A DNA stretch of 64,000 nucleotides from positions 26,908,001-26,972,000 of the forward strand of contig JBITNC010000002.1 in the NCBI GenBank assembly GCA_050084985.1, read 5' to 3'. Positions 1-12,100 of this stretch are shown here, in pieces. Positions within the stretch are counted from its first letter, which is position 1; every line of letters starts with the position of its first letter. Both the position numbers and the translations under genes were made by a program. The notes under the pieces are model-generated. The model saw only the letters and a list, made by a program, of their open reading frames with translations, searched no databases and was not told the origin of the DNA. The stretch is from Nageia nagi. Taxonomy: Eukaryota; Pinophyta.

Positions 1-137
1 TTAGTTTGTTTTTTATGTTATTTTCATTTCCTTATTTATTAGTTTAGATTTTTATCTCTTTCTTGTTACTTTTGACCTTTTCTTAGATAGGAACCAGCCT
101 ATAACTTGGAGATTGAATAGAAACCCCCATGACCACA
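1..137 (+). repeat. 3' end of the 5' LTR of Ty3/gypsy Element I
   Basis: This stretch matches 14,000-14,136, the end of the downstream LTR, and the reverse complement of about 2,457-2,600. All three copies share the same landmarks (a TTTATCTCTTTC run, a 'gataggaa' block, then an A/C-rich end). Most of this LTR lies before the window, so its start and target-site duplication cannot be checked. The exact end (135 or 137) is uncertain because I see no clear primer-binding site behind it. Confidence 0.7.
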
Positions 138-2345
138 TCATCCCACCACCTTATGCTCATTTTAGAACCTCACTATTATCAGTTGATGGAGAGAAATTAC
201 CAGACCAAACCCTTAGGTTACATCATTCTGATCAATAGTAAAATTTTCATTCTTGGCATGCCCGGTGGGATGTTAGTAAAACCTATATCATTCGGATGTG
301 AAAAGGCTAGATAATTATGTTTGGTAGGCTATTACCATTATTTTCAAAATATTATAAGGTTACTTAGAGCTTATTAGTGACTCTTCTATCATATCAATCA
401 TTTTTACGAACTTTGGTACCTCTAATTCATAGATTCACTAGAAGTAGTGCCAAAAATTCTTCCCAAAAGCCTAGGTTTCAAGAGTTGTCACTTCCTCAAA
501 GGATGACTAGATGAAAGATTTGAAATACTCTATCTCCATAAATTCCTTTGAGAATGATTCAACTATCAGTTGCATTTGATTCTGTCTAGCAAAATCCTTC
601 ACCTAACATAACTAGTCCAAATATGGTTCAGCTTACACCTACAGATATCCTTACTTGGAATAATAATCATCCATTAGTAATACCTACTAATTCCTCAACT
701 ATTCCCTAAGTAGCATTTAATTTTTTTCCTAAGTATTATGGATCAAGAAAAACACCATATGAGCATTATCAAGATGTATCTCACTTAGTATCAAGTTTTG
801 ACATCATAAATGCAACTGTAATGACAAGATTACTATCACATTCTTTTGAAGGAAAAGTAGCAAAATAGTTCAAGACCTTGACTCTTTGGTCAATAAACCC
901 ATGGGAAGGGTTATGTCAAGATATGATTAAAATATTTGCTAAAGATGGTGATGATAGCACTTTTTTTAGTCTTATAGCCTGTATAAAAAGATATCCTCAT
1001 GAGTTTGTGGATGATTTTAATATTAGATTTGAGAAAAACTAGAAATCCATTCCAACCAGGATCAGACCAACTATAGGAAAGCTTTCCACCTAGATGTAAA
1101 TGTGCTCATTATCATATCTTGGTAAACTTTCTCATAAATTTATCAGATAACAAAAACTATCGAACACACATTGGTTTCCTATGGAAAAATGCAATTGAGA
1201 TCTATCATGCCCTTTATTTCCTAATCTACCTCCAAAATAATCTCCTATACAAATTACTCATTTAGAAGTGTTAGTCTTACCACCTCCTCCTCCCCAACCT
1301 ATTTCTCATAACCAAGTACCAAATCTTCCTTCTCTTCCATCAATAAGTACAAGTACTAGTTCAAACCAACAAGAGGTCGAGAGGATAAGGAAAATGAAGA
1401 TAACTATTAGGAATCTCACAAATAAGCTCACTTTGTAAGAAAGGCATAATCAATGCCATAATTTTAGAATATATGATAATCAATATCAACCAAGATTCCA
1501 TCCTAGAAATAACCAACTAGAGTAGCCTCCTACTCCCAAAGCTATTGATAATGCAATCATGGCTAGCTCTATACAAAGTGAAACTATGGCTATTATGGAA
1601 TGGTGTCCTCCTTATTTTACTCCATACTTTCTAGACTCTTTTATAGTCTATCAACACCAATACTTGGGTCTACACTTTGACCAAATGGTAGAACTTGCAT
1701 CAAACCTTGCTACACATGTTACTATGATGAATTTTTGGATTTCGAGTTATGCTGGAGAGCAAGAAAAATATGCACAAAGTAGAGCCTCTACTTCAATATA
1801 ACCATAGTAGACCCAAGTTGTTCAACCAAATAAGCCATCCACTTTAGCTATACATGACATTAAGAGAGCTAAGACTCCTATATTTCAACCATATAATCCA
1901 ATAAATCAACTTTCAAGTCATCTAGGTCAAGTTCCACAAGGTTCGAGTAATCCTGATCCTATTGTAAGAAACCTAGCTCCAGCCATAAATGATGTTCCTC
2001 AAAACTAGAGTCCCAGTCTAGTGAGGTATCCATTTATAACTAAAAACAAAAGGATAAGTCCACTCAACAACTCAAATCTCATCAACCTTTAGAACCAAGT
2101 AAGTCAACCCCTATGTTCCATTTAATATAATTGAAGAATTGAAAATAACACCCTCTAGAATGACTATGTTTGATGCATTGAGAATACCTGATCAAATTAA
2201 TCTTTTGCAAGAAGCTTTGAATTTAAAAAATAGTACGAAAAGGACTAATAAGGGCAATGTTGTATTTAAAAATTTTGATGATGTCTATCCATCTCTAATA
2301 AGTATAAGAAGGTCTCCACCTTTCTATCTATATATAAGGTTAAAA
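138..2345 (+). pseudogene. Element I gag and gag-protease linker, degenerate
   Basis: A gag-type capsid region can be read between about 720 and 1,150: phrases such as SHLVSSF, MTRLLSHSFEGKVAK and YPHEFVDDFNIRFEKN match the retrotransposon gag domain of Tat-like plant elements. It is interrupted by stops, many of them TAG. A proline-rich and glutamine-rich segment follows (about 1,260-2,050). The tail at 2,130-2,340 (EELKITPSRMTMFDALRIP) is the familiar linker just before the protease. The reading then runs into an inverted LTR fragment. The leader at 138-250 is shared with 14,137-14,220. No intact ORF remains. Confidence 0.7.
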
Positions 2346-4063
2346 GGTTGGGTTGTTAATGTTGATCAGTGTGATGTAACCTCAAGGGTTTGGTCTGGTC
2401 AAGTTCTCCATCACTTGCAATAGTAGGGTCCTTTAAAGAGTAAAATATGGTTGGAATGCACTCATGTTGGTTTTCTAATAAATCTCAGGATTGTAGGTCG
2501 ATTCCTATCTATTGTAAATGTTGAAAGTAACAGGAAAGAGATAAAAGGCTAAAAGTAACATGAAAGAGATGAATACATTAAATTGAAAGAAAACTAAACT
2601 AAATATCCTAAGCATTGTAGCTTAGGTTGTAATCCATGACCAAGATTAAGAATAACAAACTATCTTACCCTTGGGATCTCACAATCATAATACACAACCA
2701 TAACTTAAGATAACATCTCATACATAACATTCACAAAGCGTAACAGATAGCCATTTGTTGTAAAGGGAAAAAATTATCAACTTGTACTATCATATATAAA
2801 AGCATATTATAGACTTGGGCAAATTTGTTAGAATGTTTGACCTTTTGAACTTATAACAGTCCCCTTTTTATACATTTACACATCCTATTGGGTGGTTGTC
2901 TATCATTAATATACATAAATACTCTTCTTGATTGAAAATAGTAAGGAAAACTATTTATAATTAATATCACAATTATGTTAAATTACATAGTAAACAAGTA
3001 CCAACAACACCATAGTATGAGAACTTGAAATTTCTTAGCCATTGTACTCATTGAGTTATAATCTTCTTGATTTATCATTGACTTCTTTCTCTTGGATCTG
3101 TAGCTAATTAAAGATGTGCTTGTTTGTAACTTGATTGGTATGATTTGACATTATGCTCTATCAAAAGATATCTACTTCCTTGCAACCATTAATGATCAAC
3201 ACTATATTTCTGGTTACATGGAATAATGGGGGAAATGAATAGTATACACATTGACAGGGCCCCAAGGGTCAAACACTTATGATCAAGTGAACCTAAGTGT
3301 TACTTCTTACCCATTATTCTTCTTTTAGTCTGGTGGGTTCTATTTCTCCTTTTCAATCTCTAATGATGATCAAGTTTCTCTTAGCACCTATGGATTTTAA
3401 GAAAGAGGTGTGATGTCAGCATTGGAAATTGATGGGTTCTATTTGATTACCTTCATGTAGTATATTTTGTTGAAAATGGTAGTGCCCACTAGTGTGGTAC
3501 TTCCCACCATTTATTATTCTAGGACCCACTAATTTTAACTAAAAGTTCTAACATCATTGCTCAAAATTGGCAAGTTCTATTTGATATTTTAACAAAATAT
3601 CCCCCATTGAATGAAATAGTACCCATTATTGCTTATGTTACGATTGATTGATTTTACACAAAAATGGTGACATCATTACTAAAAATTGGTAGGCTTTAAT
3701 TGATCAATCTTGCAACATCCTTTGCAAATTCTCATTATGGGGTTAAGACCTCTTGAAGAATGATGGGCTCTATGATATCACCTGTTAGAGATTTAGATAT
3801 GACCCAAACTTATATTTACAACAACTCTTGAACTTATATTTAAAATAACTCCTAGACTTATATTTACAATAACTCTCAAACTTGACTTAGACAAAAAATT
3901 TATAAGATATGACTCTTCTATATATATAGTTATCAGAAAGATAATTAGATCGACTAAGGTCTATTTTCAAGAGTTATTACAACACTTGATAGATAGTGAT
4001 AAACATTTTGAGGCAAAATACCTAAGACTTAACACCCATATAAACAATATTCGAATACTAACA
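2346..4063 (-). mobile_element. Inverted LTR plus leader of the Element I family
   Basis: Read on the minus strand this is an LTR (4,063 down to about 2,457, about 1,607 bp, beginning TGTTAG) followed by leader sequence (2,456 to about 2,300). Both match the downstream LTR and leader at 12,536-14,220 and the start of the window. The length agrees with the 1,601 bp of the downstream LTR. Leader is present beyond the LTR end, so this is not a solo LTR but the 5' end of a truncated copy in the opposite orientation. It separates the gag linker from the protease of Element I. I found no matching target-site duplication at its ends. Confidence 0.7.
3808..3893. repeat. Imperfect tandem repeat of about 25-30 bp inside the inverted LTR
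   Basis: Three to four imperfect units of the form 'aacttatatttacaataactc' follow each other here. A related 25-bp stretch reappears at 6,426-6,450 inside Element I pol. Confidence 0.65.
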
Positions 4064-4109
4064 ACACCCAGAACTCTTTAGACCTGACACAATATTGACA
4101 AAAGGCTAA

Positions 4110-4640
4110 ATACATGTGAAAGGGGGAGAGAAAGTAGGAGTTATGGAGGATTTATTTAAAGAAATGAAAGACTTAAGAATGCTAGAGTATTACCCTATAC
4201 TCAAAGTGTAATTATGAAAGAATATAGTTAACAATTTCATGATTGATCTTGGAGCTACTAGTACTATCATTCCTAAAGCTATTATAGATGAAATGAAATT
4301 GTATATAACCTAATGCATTAATGTAGTCATATAGTTAGATTCTTCACTAGTTGATTTGATTGGTAGTGTCAAAGAAGTTAATATAACTTTGAATGCATTC
4401 CCTAAAATTTGTGTTATTCAAGGTATCATTGTAGTTGCTCTTCCATCTCTATTTGAAATATGCTTGTATAGAGAATTCATTGCTAATCTAAGAGGTTATT
4501 TAGCTTTAGATTACACACATCTTCTACTTCCTTTCAAGAACAAGTATGTCAAGGTTCCAAATGAGGGTACTAAAAATGTTCATCTTATAAAGATAATTGA
4601 ACATAACTTTATGAATGATACTAATTAAGTACAAACCTTT
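4110..4640 (+). pseudogene. Element I aspartic protease
   Basis: The retroviral-type aspartic protease core is visible as FMIDLGATSTIIPK (about 4,237), where D-x-G replaces the usual D-S/T-G. Behind it follow the flap and C-terminal half (NAFPKICVIQGIIVVALP) and a linker. The protease would cut the Gag-Pol polyprotein. At least one in-frame stop is present near 4,312. An upstream piece (YYPILKV, about 4,190) resembles the PPFYLYIRL segment at 2,310, so part of the protease N-terminus may be duplicated across the inverted LTR. The next domain is an RNase H, not reverse transcriptase. Confidence 0.7.
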
Positions 4641-4655
4641 GAAAGGGATCCAATC

Positions 4656-5351
4656 ATGAAGTCACTATTGACCACTGAGATACTATTAGCAAATGACCTT
4701 AACTATCAGATCATTGATGTTGGCATGGGAAACTATTATTTACATGAGAATGTTAAGCTAATTTCAGTCTCAACTAAAAAGGAACATGAAGTATGGACAA
4801 TATACTTTGATAGGGCTAGATGCAAACATGGTTGTGATGCTGGTGTTATTTTTAAATCACCTGAGGGACATATGAAGAGATTTTCTTTTAGATTCACATG
4901 GAATTATATCAATAATGTTGCTAAATATGAAGCTCTTTGTCTGGGGCTCTCTAAAGCCATCAGTATGGGTATCATATGCCTAATAGTCCATGGAGATTCT
5001 AAGATGGTAATAAATCACATCAAAGATAATATAAGTGTGAGGCATCATTATTTTAAAACTTATAGTAATAGGGTTTGAGATTTGTTAGAATCATTCTTGG
5101 CTATCAATTTCTTTCCCATTCCTAGAAAGTTTAATCAAATTGCTAATGCACTTGTTGGTAAGGAAGCTCATTTTGATCTTGCTTATCACAAAAGAGGAAT
5201 CTATGAAGTTAAAGTACTGTGTAGGCTATCTATTTCTGATACTACAAATTATTGGCAAGTCTTTAACTATGATGAGCATATAATGAATTTTTTAATTAAT
5301 GAGGTAGTAGCTCATACCTTTGGTGTTATAGAATTTCTTGATTATTTCTAG
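4656..5351 (+). pseudogene. Archaeal-type RNase H (aRH) of Element I, placed before RT
   Basis: The first ORF (4,656-5,078) carries the archaeal-type RNase H fold found in Tat elements: first aspartate in IYFDRARC, glutamate in VAKYEALCLGL, second aspartate in VHGDSKMVINHIK. A single stop separates it from the tail (5,082-5,351), where the usual N-x-x-A-D-A-L motif reads NQIANAL, so the last acidic residue is Asn. RNase H removes the RNA strand during reverse transcription. In Tat elements this domain normally follows RT and the gypsy RNase H, as it does in Element C at about 52,370-51,950. Here it lies between protease and RT. Confidence 0.75.
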
Positions 5352-5519
5352 GTTTCATATGTAATACAATTGAGAAATAATGTTATACCAAAGGGTTTGA
5401 TTTCTTTTGATTGACCATTTGATTATAAAGATATACAAAGATCTAAAATGTTGGATATTCAAAAGGAAAGCTTTGTGGAATTGGAAGCTAAACTTGGAAG
5501 ATATATAAAGGTTGGATAA

Positions 5520-6460
5520 AAATGTATTAAGAAGGAGAAAGAAATGTTAATTTAGATCTACAATGATTTTTCTAGGGTAATTGCCTGGACTTATGATGAT
5601 TTGAAAACTTATGATAAATATGTGATCCAACATACTATTGAACTCATCCTAGATGCTAAGCCATATAGGAAAAAATAAAGGCTAGTGAACCCTAGGATAG
5701 AAAAAGTAATGAAATAAGAGTTTCTTAAGCTCCTAAATGCTAAAATTATTTATCCTATTAAGGACTCTATGAGGGTAGCTAATTTGGTCCCAGTAAAAAA
5801 GAAAAATGGAGAAATCAAACTCTATGTTGATTTCAAAAATCTAAATCAAGTGTCCCTAATAGATAATTATCATCTTCCACCTATGGAATAGATCCTAAAA
5901 ATTGTTGCTGGTGCATGTTATTTTTCTAGGATTGATGATTTTTTAGGATTTAATCAAATTTGGGTGAAGGATGAAGATCAATACAAAATTGCATTTACAA
6001 CCAAATGGGGCACATTTGCATTTCAGAGAATGTCTTTTGGTCTCTCCAATGCCGAGGCCACATTTCATAGAGCCATGGATCATGCCTTTAGTCAATTGAT
6101 TAACAAGATTATCCTATTCTATTTAGATTATATCATGATGTTTTCTAAAAGCATAAAATACCATATAGAATACCTTAGGCAAATTTTTGAAAAATTCATG
6201 CAATTTGGGATTTCCATAAATTCCAAGAAATCAATTTTTATGGTTAACTAAGGAAAGTTGCTTGGTCATATTATTTCTAGATAAGGGATAGCAATTGATC
6301 CTAATAGGGTCAAATCCATTGAGGTATTACCTTTTCACTCAAATAAAAAAAGCCTTGCAGTCATTCCTTGGTCAAATCAATTTTGTTAGGAAATTTATTA
6401 ATGATTTTTTTGAGATTGTCTCTCCAATAACTCCTAAACTTGACTTAGACCAACCAAGGA
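5520..6460 (+). pseudogene. Element I reverse transcriptase
   Basis: Ty3/gypsy RT is read from the VIAWTYDDL lead-in (about 5,580) through ANLVPVKKKNGEIKLYVDF, the AFTTKWGTFAFQRMSFGL block and the active-site region. The catalytic motif reads FYLDYIMMF, so the second aspartate of the Y-x-D-D box is Tyr and the enzyme would be dead. Several stops interrupt it (TAG after LPPME, TAA after IFMVN). The connection region (GHIISR, IDPNRVKSIE) is followed to RKFINDFF at about 6,410. The reading then ends in non-coding sequence where the gypsy RNase H should start. Confidence 0.85.
6426..6450. repeat. 25-bp LTR-like piece in place of the gypsy RNase H
   Basis: This 25-bp stretch differs at two positions from 3,868-3,892 in the inverted LTR. 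A related sequence in the other orientation lies near 12,656 in the 3' LTR. It marks the point where the RT connection region stops. About 50 bp further the polyprotein resumes with the end of the RNase H/linker (EYDVEMRPTKLVRG, about 6,505). Confidence 0.55.
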
Positions 6461-6499
6461 GAATTAAGTGAAGGAAAATCTAGTTGGATTATAAAGATA

Positions 6500-7824
6500 A
6501 TGGAATATGATGTTGAGATGAGACCAACCAAGCTTGTTAGAGGATAAGCTCTCTATGAAAATATGGTAGAGGTAGCACACATAATTGCTATTATTGAGGA
6601 TGATAAGAATGCAAATAAAGAAAGTGATTGGATCAAATAATACATTATTTATTTTAAAACTAGACAATACCCTATATATCTAGATAAAATTTAGAGAAGA
6701 ATATTTAGAATACATGCATTATTTATAGAAAAAAATTTAACCAAACCCTATTTAGGTGTGTAACTCAAGATGAAGCTCAGAGGATCCTATATGAGTTTCA
6801 CCATGGATTCTTTAATGGATACTACAATGGTCCAACTACAGTAGCAAAGATTTAACAAGTGGGCTATTATTGGCCTACTATATTTCAAGATAGACTGAGA
6901 ATGTGACAAATGTAGTAGGTATGTGAGAAAAATAAGATAATCTATTATGCCTTTGAAACTTGTGGTTGTTGAAGAACCTTTGCTATAATGGGTTTTATAC
7001 TTCATTGGTGTTATTAATCCAAATTCTTTAGCAGGACATAAGTTCATACTAATTGCAATAAATTACTTTACAATATGATTTGAAGCTATGCATGCAAAAG
7101 TGAAAATAAGGAGGCAATGATAAAAATGATACAAAGATAAATCACTCATTTTAGCATCCCATATACCATTGTATCAGATAATGGTTCAACATCAATCAGG
7201 ACTAAACTATCAAAGTTTATTGTAGAGTACATGATCTACTAGTTTTTCTCTACAAATTATTACTCGTAAGGGAATGAGTTAGTTGAATCAACAAATAAAA
7301 ACTTAACCCAGATCATCAAGAGAACTATTGAAGGGAATCCTAGGTAGTGGCATACAAAGTTGGATTATGCATTGTGGGATGATAGAATCAGTATCAAATT
7401 AGCTATAAAAATATCACCCTATGCGTTGATTTATGGTAAGAGACCAATATTGCCTATTCATCTAGAGTTGCTTGCACTAAAAGTATTATTGGGATTGGGA
7501 GATTCTGATTTAGAACCATTACAAATAAGAATGAACTACCTGATATGAAGCCTTTTAGCATAGAAATGAGATTGTAAGAAGTGGTTCAACAAAAAGAAGT
7601 CTTCTTAGGTGAAATTTGAAGTTGGAGATATAATCCTAAAATGGGATGAAGTAAGAGCAAAGCCTAGGAGGCATCAAAAGTTTGAATCCTTATGGAGTGG
7701 GCCATACATCATCATAAAAGCCTTACATAAGAACACATTTAGATTAAAGGATATTTTTGGGTCCCAAGAATTACCTATATCGATAAACGAGATTCATCTT
7801 AAATGTTACCAAGTAATTGAATGA
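6500..7824 (+). pseudogene. Element I integrase
   Basis: The region starts with the tail of an RNase H/linker (EYDVEMRPTKLVRG). It continues with an integrase zinc-binding region (a His-containing FHHGFFNGYYNGP-like stretch at 6,790-6,830 and CDKCSRYV at 6,900) and core motifs, including TVSDNGST (about 7,165). The core end is ALWDDRISIKLA...SPYALIYGKRP (7,360-7,450). The C-terminal SH3-like domain is VGDIILKWDEVRAKPRRHQKFESLWSGPY compressed around 7,612-7,700, ending at 7,824. Multiple stops and frameshifts make it inactive. Integrase would insert the cDNA into the host genome. Confidence 0.8.
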
Positions 7825-7903
7825 TTTCATAACACTTGCTAATGTGTACAGTGTAAATAGTCTCCACCTTCAGTTTTTAAAAAATAAATAAATACATAAT
7901 ATA

Positions 7904-7928
7904 TGTGTGTGTGTGTGTGTGTGTGTGT
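7904..7928. repeat. (TG)n microsatellite
   Basis: An uninterrupted TG run of about 25 bp follows the integrase stop. The rest of 7,830-8,340 shows no coding signal to me. Confidence 0.95.
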
Positions 7929-8339
7929 ACATCATTAGTGTATTTCCCAAGCATTAGGTTAGTCATTAATGGTTTGTATTTATTAGACCTAGTAGCAGTA
8001 AAGCCTAGCGAACATGGAATTTCTTATTAAAAGACTAGCATTTAAAGTAGGATTTCCATGAAAAAGCTACCCTCCTACACCTCACCTTCCAATTTAAATA
8101 GGCGTGGCTAAATTTAATGCCACTTAGCTTCCTAATATGACAAGATCTCATCGCACAAATTCTAACATTCCTTCAACATTAATTGCCATTAATAGGAAAA
8201 AGTTGAAACCCATCAAATAATAAAATATATTCCTAGCTTTCTTATTTTCTCACTTAGAAAATTTGAGAACTTGAGCCTCTAAGCATTCACATAACATAAT
8301 ACTATCTTTAGAGCTTTCAATGCTAGGGTGTAAAGGAGC

Positions 8340-11300
8340 TTAAGGAGTTTGATTTATGACATAGCTAAGTAGGAAGACTAATGTTTACTAGGGCTACCAA
8401 AAAGTTGAAGAGCATAATGGAAAACTCTCAAGAGACTATGCTTGTTTTAGGGGAGGGAGCATACTCATAGTAACAAAAATTCATGAAGAATACCTAGAGA
8501 CTACACCTAGAATGAACTAGATGGAGAGGAGAGTTCTCAGCCATATGGATACTTGGCATATGGACCCAATAAGATCATTATTGCTACAAAAGAGGTTGGA
8601 TATTATAGGGAAGGGTAAAATGAGGTCAATGGGGAATAATATTATGCTTGAGTAGGGTTTGGCATATTTTGTGCTATATGAGTCATTTACATACCTAGAG
8701 TTACTCATTGCCATTTCCTTGAGGCACAACCCAAAAGGGTTTATCATAAGGGCATATATGGAGTAGAAGAAGGATGAAGGAGAGTTAGAATATTAGCCTA
8801 ACACCTTCCTAGATTATTCCTCTATTGCTATCCTAAATGATTTTGTAGTTCCAGATGATTGGAACTTACATGTAAAAAACCAAGTTGATATAAGAAAGGA
8901 GAAAAGAGATTTTTATCAAAATGAAGAGGAAATGATCAACTGGATTGATGAAAGGTACATTAGAAATGCAACAAAGCTCCAACAAAGCTGCAATATTTCA
9001 TTATTTACCCAACTTTAGGGTAGATAGGTCTTGCTAGCTCTGGCTATTATTCTTAAGTATGTAACCCAGATTGAAGCATATGAGGCCATATTAAGGATGG
9101 CTTTTAACATTATCGAAGGTTATGTCTACTATGACTTTGTTGCATTTTATTTCAAATGAAATTAGAAAAGTTTTATTCAATATAGACAAGGGAGAGTTCA
9201 GACACTCCTCTTACTTATGGTGGTTGATTGTCCATCAAAATCTACAATTTTTGGTCGATGGAGGTTTGTCTTTAGTATCAATGACCACTTCTATAGATCC
9301 TGTATCAATTGATATAAGGATGCTCATACTCACAAAATTGCATGGATCATATTATGAGTTCATGAAAAAATTCTATCCCAATCATGAAGATTCTCATAGG
9401 ATGAAATGTACATAGGCTACATCAGATAGCTCGGGATGCTTTGCAAGGTAGAAATATAATTGGAGATTAGTATTTCCTTAAGGAGAGAATAATCATTTTG
9501 AGGTATGGTTATTTTGAAACTATCTTTTTCTTACCCAATTTGGTAACTCCTTAGCTGTATTATTTAGAAATGAGTAGGTAAATCTATGCTATTGAGACTA
9601 GGTATGGGTCTGGTGGTAATTTTAAACATGTGATTAAAATTCCTATTATGGTATCTTCTTTTACTTTGTTAGAAGTAAGATGTAAAGAAGAGATATCAAA
9701 TTTTTTGATTCGAAATTTTAAATTAGAGAAATTAAAGAAACTGTGGATGTATGACCCATAGGAGAATTTACTAGAATTGTAAAAGCAAATAAGAAGTACC
9801 TGATGTTTAATCATGAAGCCTAACCACACATTGAATTTTTTGCAAATCAAATATAACAAGAAGCTGAGGCCTCCCCTGAGTGGCAATTTAGTATACTAGA
9901 TAAAGCATGGATGGCCCTAGAAGGGGTGAAAAAATATAGATTATAGGAGACAAGAAGGTAGGATTTTGCTTTAGCCTCAGAGGTTATTGTACAAATATGG
10001 GATGAGTTGAAATGGGGGCCCAATTTAATTGAGTATTTTACTAAATTCAAGTTCAATTACACCACCAAGGCATCACATGTAGAAAATAAGCCCTTTGATG
10101 AATTTAAGCATGATAGGTATTGGTACTCATAGTACTAGAAACACCTGCTAACAGAAAAAGGGCAACCTTTGCCTTCCAATTTTCAAGTAAAGGCATCAAA
10201 GGAAGACCAACCACTAGCACCCCAAGAGAAGAAAAATTAAAGAAGGATCAAGCTCCAAGATAGCACCAATGGAGAGAAAGGAGACTCCGATAGAAACACC
10301 TACTACCTCTGGGGAATCTTCTTCCAAAAAGTAAAAGAAAATTAGATTATTAATCAAAAAACTAGTTATAGGGAAGTAGACCCCAAAGAAGGTTCATTCT
10401 CCTAAGGATCCATCACTACCTAAAAAGGTGGCATACCCATACGTGCTAGAAGAATAACCCAAGCAAAGTGTTGGAGATACAGAGCTCATGGATGAAGAAG
10501 AAAATTGACCCCAAAGCATAAATACTATTGCATATTAGGATGCTCAAGAAGACCCAAGGGATGAAGTGCAACAAGAGGGAGGAAATTTTCTTGGAATAGG
10601 AGGAACAGAAGTAGGTAGTGATGTGGGTAGAGATGATAATGATGAAAAATATAAGAAAAAATAATCTAGCCCAATAGATAAGACTCCTAAAGAATAAGAA
10701 GCAACTATTGAAGAGGAAGAGGAACAATAGAAAGAGTAGACTATAGAGACAAAGAAGGAGAAATCAAAGGAAATGGTTGCTTTGAAAACCCCTACATCAA
10801 ATTCTAAAATGAGTATTCATGAACATTCTTTAGTTCCTTTTTCCACCGCCATAGATGAGGAGATTCAAAGCTTTTTTTCTACCCAAGTTATAGAGCCCAT
10901 TGATTGAGAAATATTTGTAAATAAAGCCCCTACACTACCTAAACAACATGAAATATTATTAATTAGGGTAACTGATACAGGAGATATAAAGATAGCTTAT
11001 ATTCCCTTTAAGGATGGGTAATTAGATGAAAGTACACCTAGCACAATAGTAGATGTGAAAATCTAAAATGCTCTCACAATAGACCAATCTAGATTTTTGG
11101 TGAATACTTCCATTATAGTGTAGAAAAGTCTCCAATCAATGGAGAATAAAATAGAAAACTTAAATAAAAGGATTGAGCAACTCAAAGAAGAAGTTTCAAG
11201 GGAAGATAAAATAATGGTTGAGTTAGAAAATCAAAATAAGGAGTTGATTGAGAAATTGGCCAAGCAGAAAATTGAGCATCATAAAAGCCTATAAGAGGTA

Positions 11301-12100
11301 AAAATAGAGTTGGGAAAGCTCAAGAAGCAAATTAAATACTTAAAGGCTCTATTCAGCATACTAGACACGTAGAGCACAAGAAATAGAAGAAGAGATAAAA
11401 AAGATAGTATCAACAAATGAAATTTTAGATGATGATAAAATAAAGCTGCTATAAATAATTAAATACTTTCAGAAGAAGCTAGCTAAGTAGGTTGGAGAGA
11501 AAATGGTTAGCATATCCAAACTTTATCATTTCAAAAATTAGGTAGAATAGGCTATTCTTTTATATGATGCTCAGATTGCCTTGCAACAGTTAGCCCTGGT
11601 AGCCCCAAGAGCAAAGATTGAATAAATGCAATGTTGGCTGAGGGTAATAATAAAGAAAGACCTGGCCATAGTAACACTAAGGCCCAAGCAGACAATTTTG
11701 AGAAGAATAAAAGATATTTATGATTTAAAAAATTTAGCAGCAACCTTGGACCTAGAAAAAGGTCAGTTAAAGGTAGAAATTAGTTTTGTAAATATGCATT
11801 TCAATTCTTTGATTCAATTGAAGGCTCCCAAATTATGGGAAGAGGTAGATGTATAGAGTAGTGCTGATCATTGGGTGGCCAATACTAAATCATTCTTTGA
11901 GAAATATGTTGTAATAAAGTTTTTAGAGAAGCAAGTCTCAAACATGCAAGAGATGAATGAGTGAGCTCAAGAGGCTATCTAAGATTTTTAAATTTTGAAA
12001 GGTTGGAGGATGTTTTGATGGGTTTTAGAGCAAATATTGCAAAGTTTCAATCATGCCCCATAATTTCACAAGTAGATAACAAGGACCTTTAGGACCTATA
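8340..12100 (+). pseudogene. Extra ORF downstream of Element I integrase, coiled-coil C-terminus
   Basis: A long sense-strand coding tract, broken by stops and frameshifts, lies between integrase and the 3' LTR. Readable parts include RSLLLQKRLDIIGKGK (about 8,570), a segment around 8,830-9,110, NEIRKVLFNIDKGEFRHSSY (about 9,160), EVIVQIWDELKWGPNLIEYF (about 9,980) and a Lys/Glu-rich low-complexity part (10,200-10,800). From 11,120 to 11,340 the heptad-like ENKIENLNKRIEQLKEEV and following residues predict a coiled coil. The last open piece is 11,626-11,856. I do not recognise the family. Its position fits the extra 3' ORF of some Tat-lineage elements; a structural or nucleic-acid-binding role would be guesswork. 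Confidence 0.6.

Noticed and set aside
10446-10727. Minus-strand ORF rich in Phe, Leu and Ile resembling a membrane protein
   Set aside because: It is the complement of the Lys/Glu-rich middle of the sense extra ORF of Element I; the hydrophobicity is a by-product.
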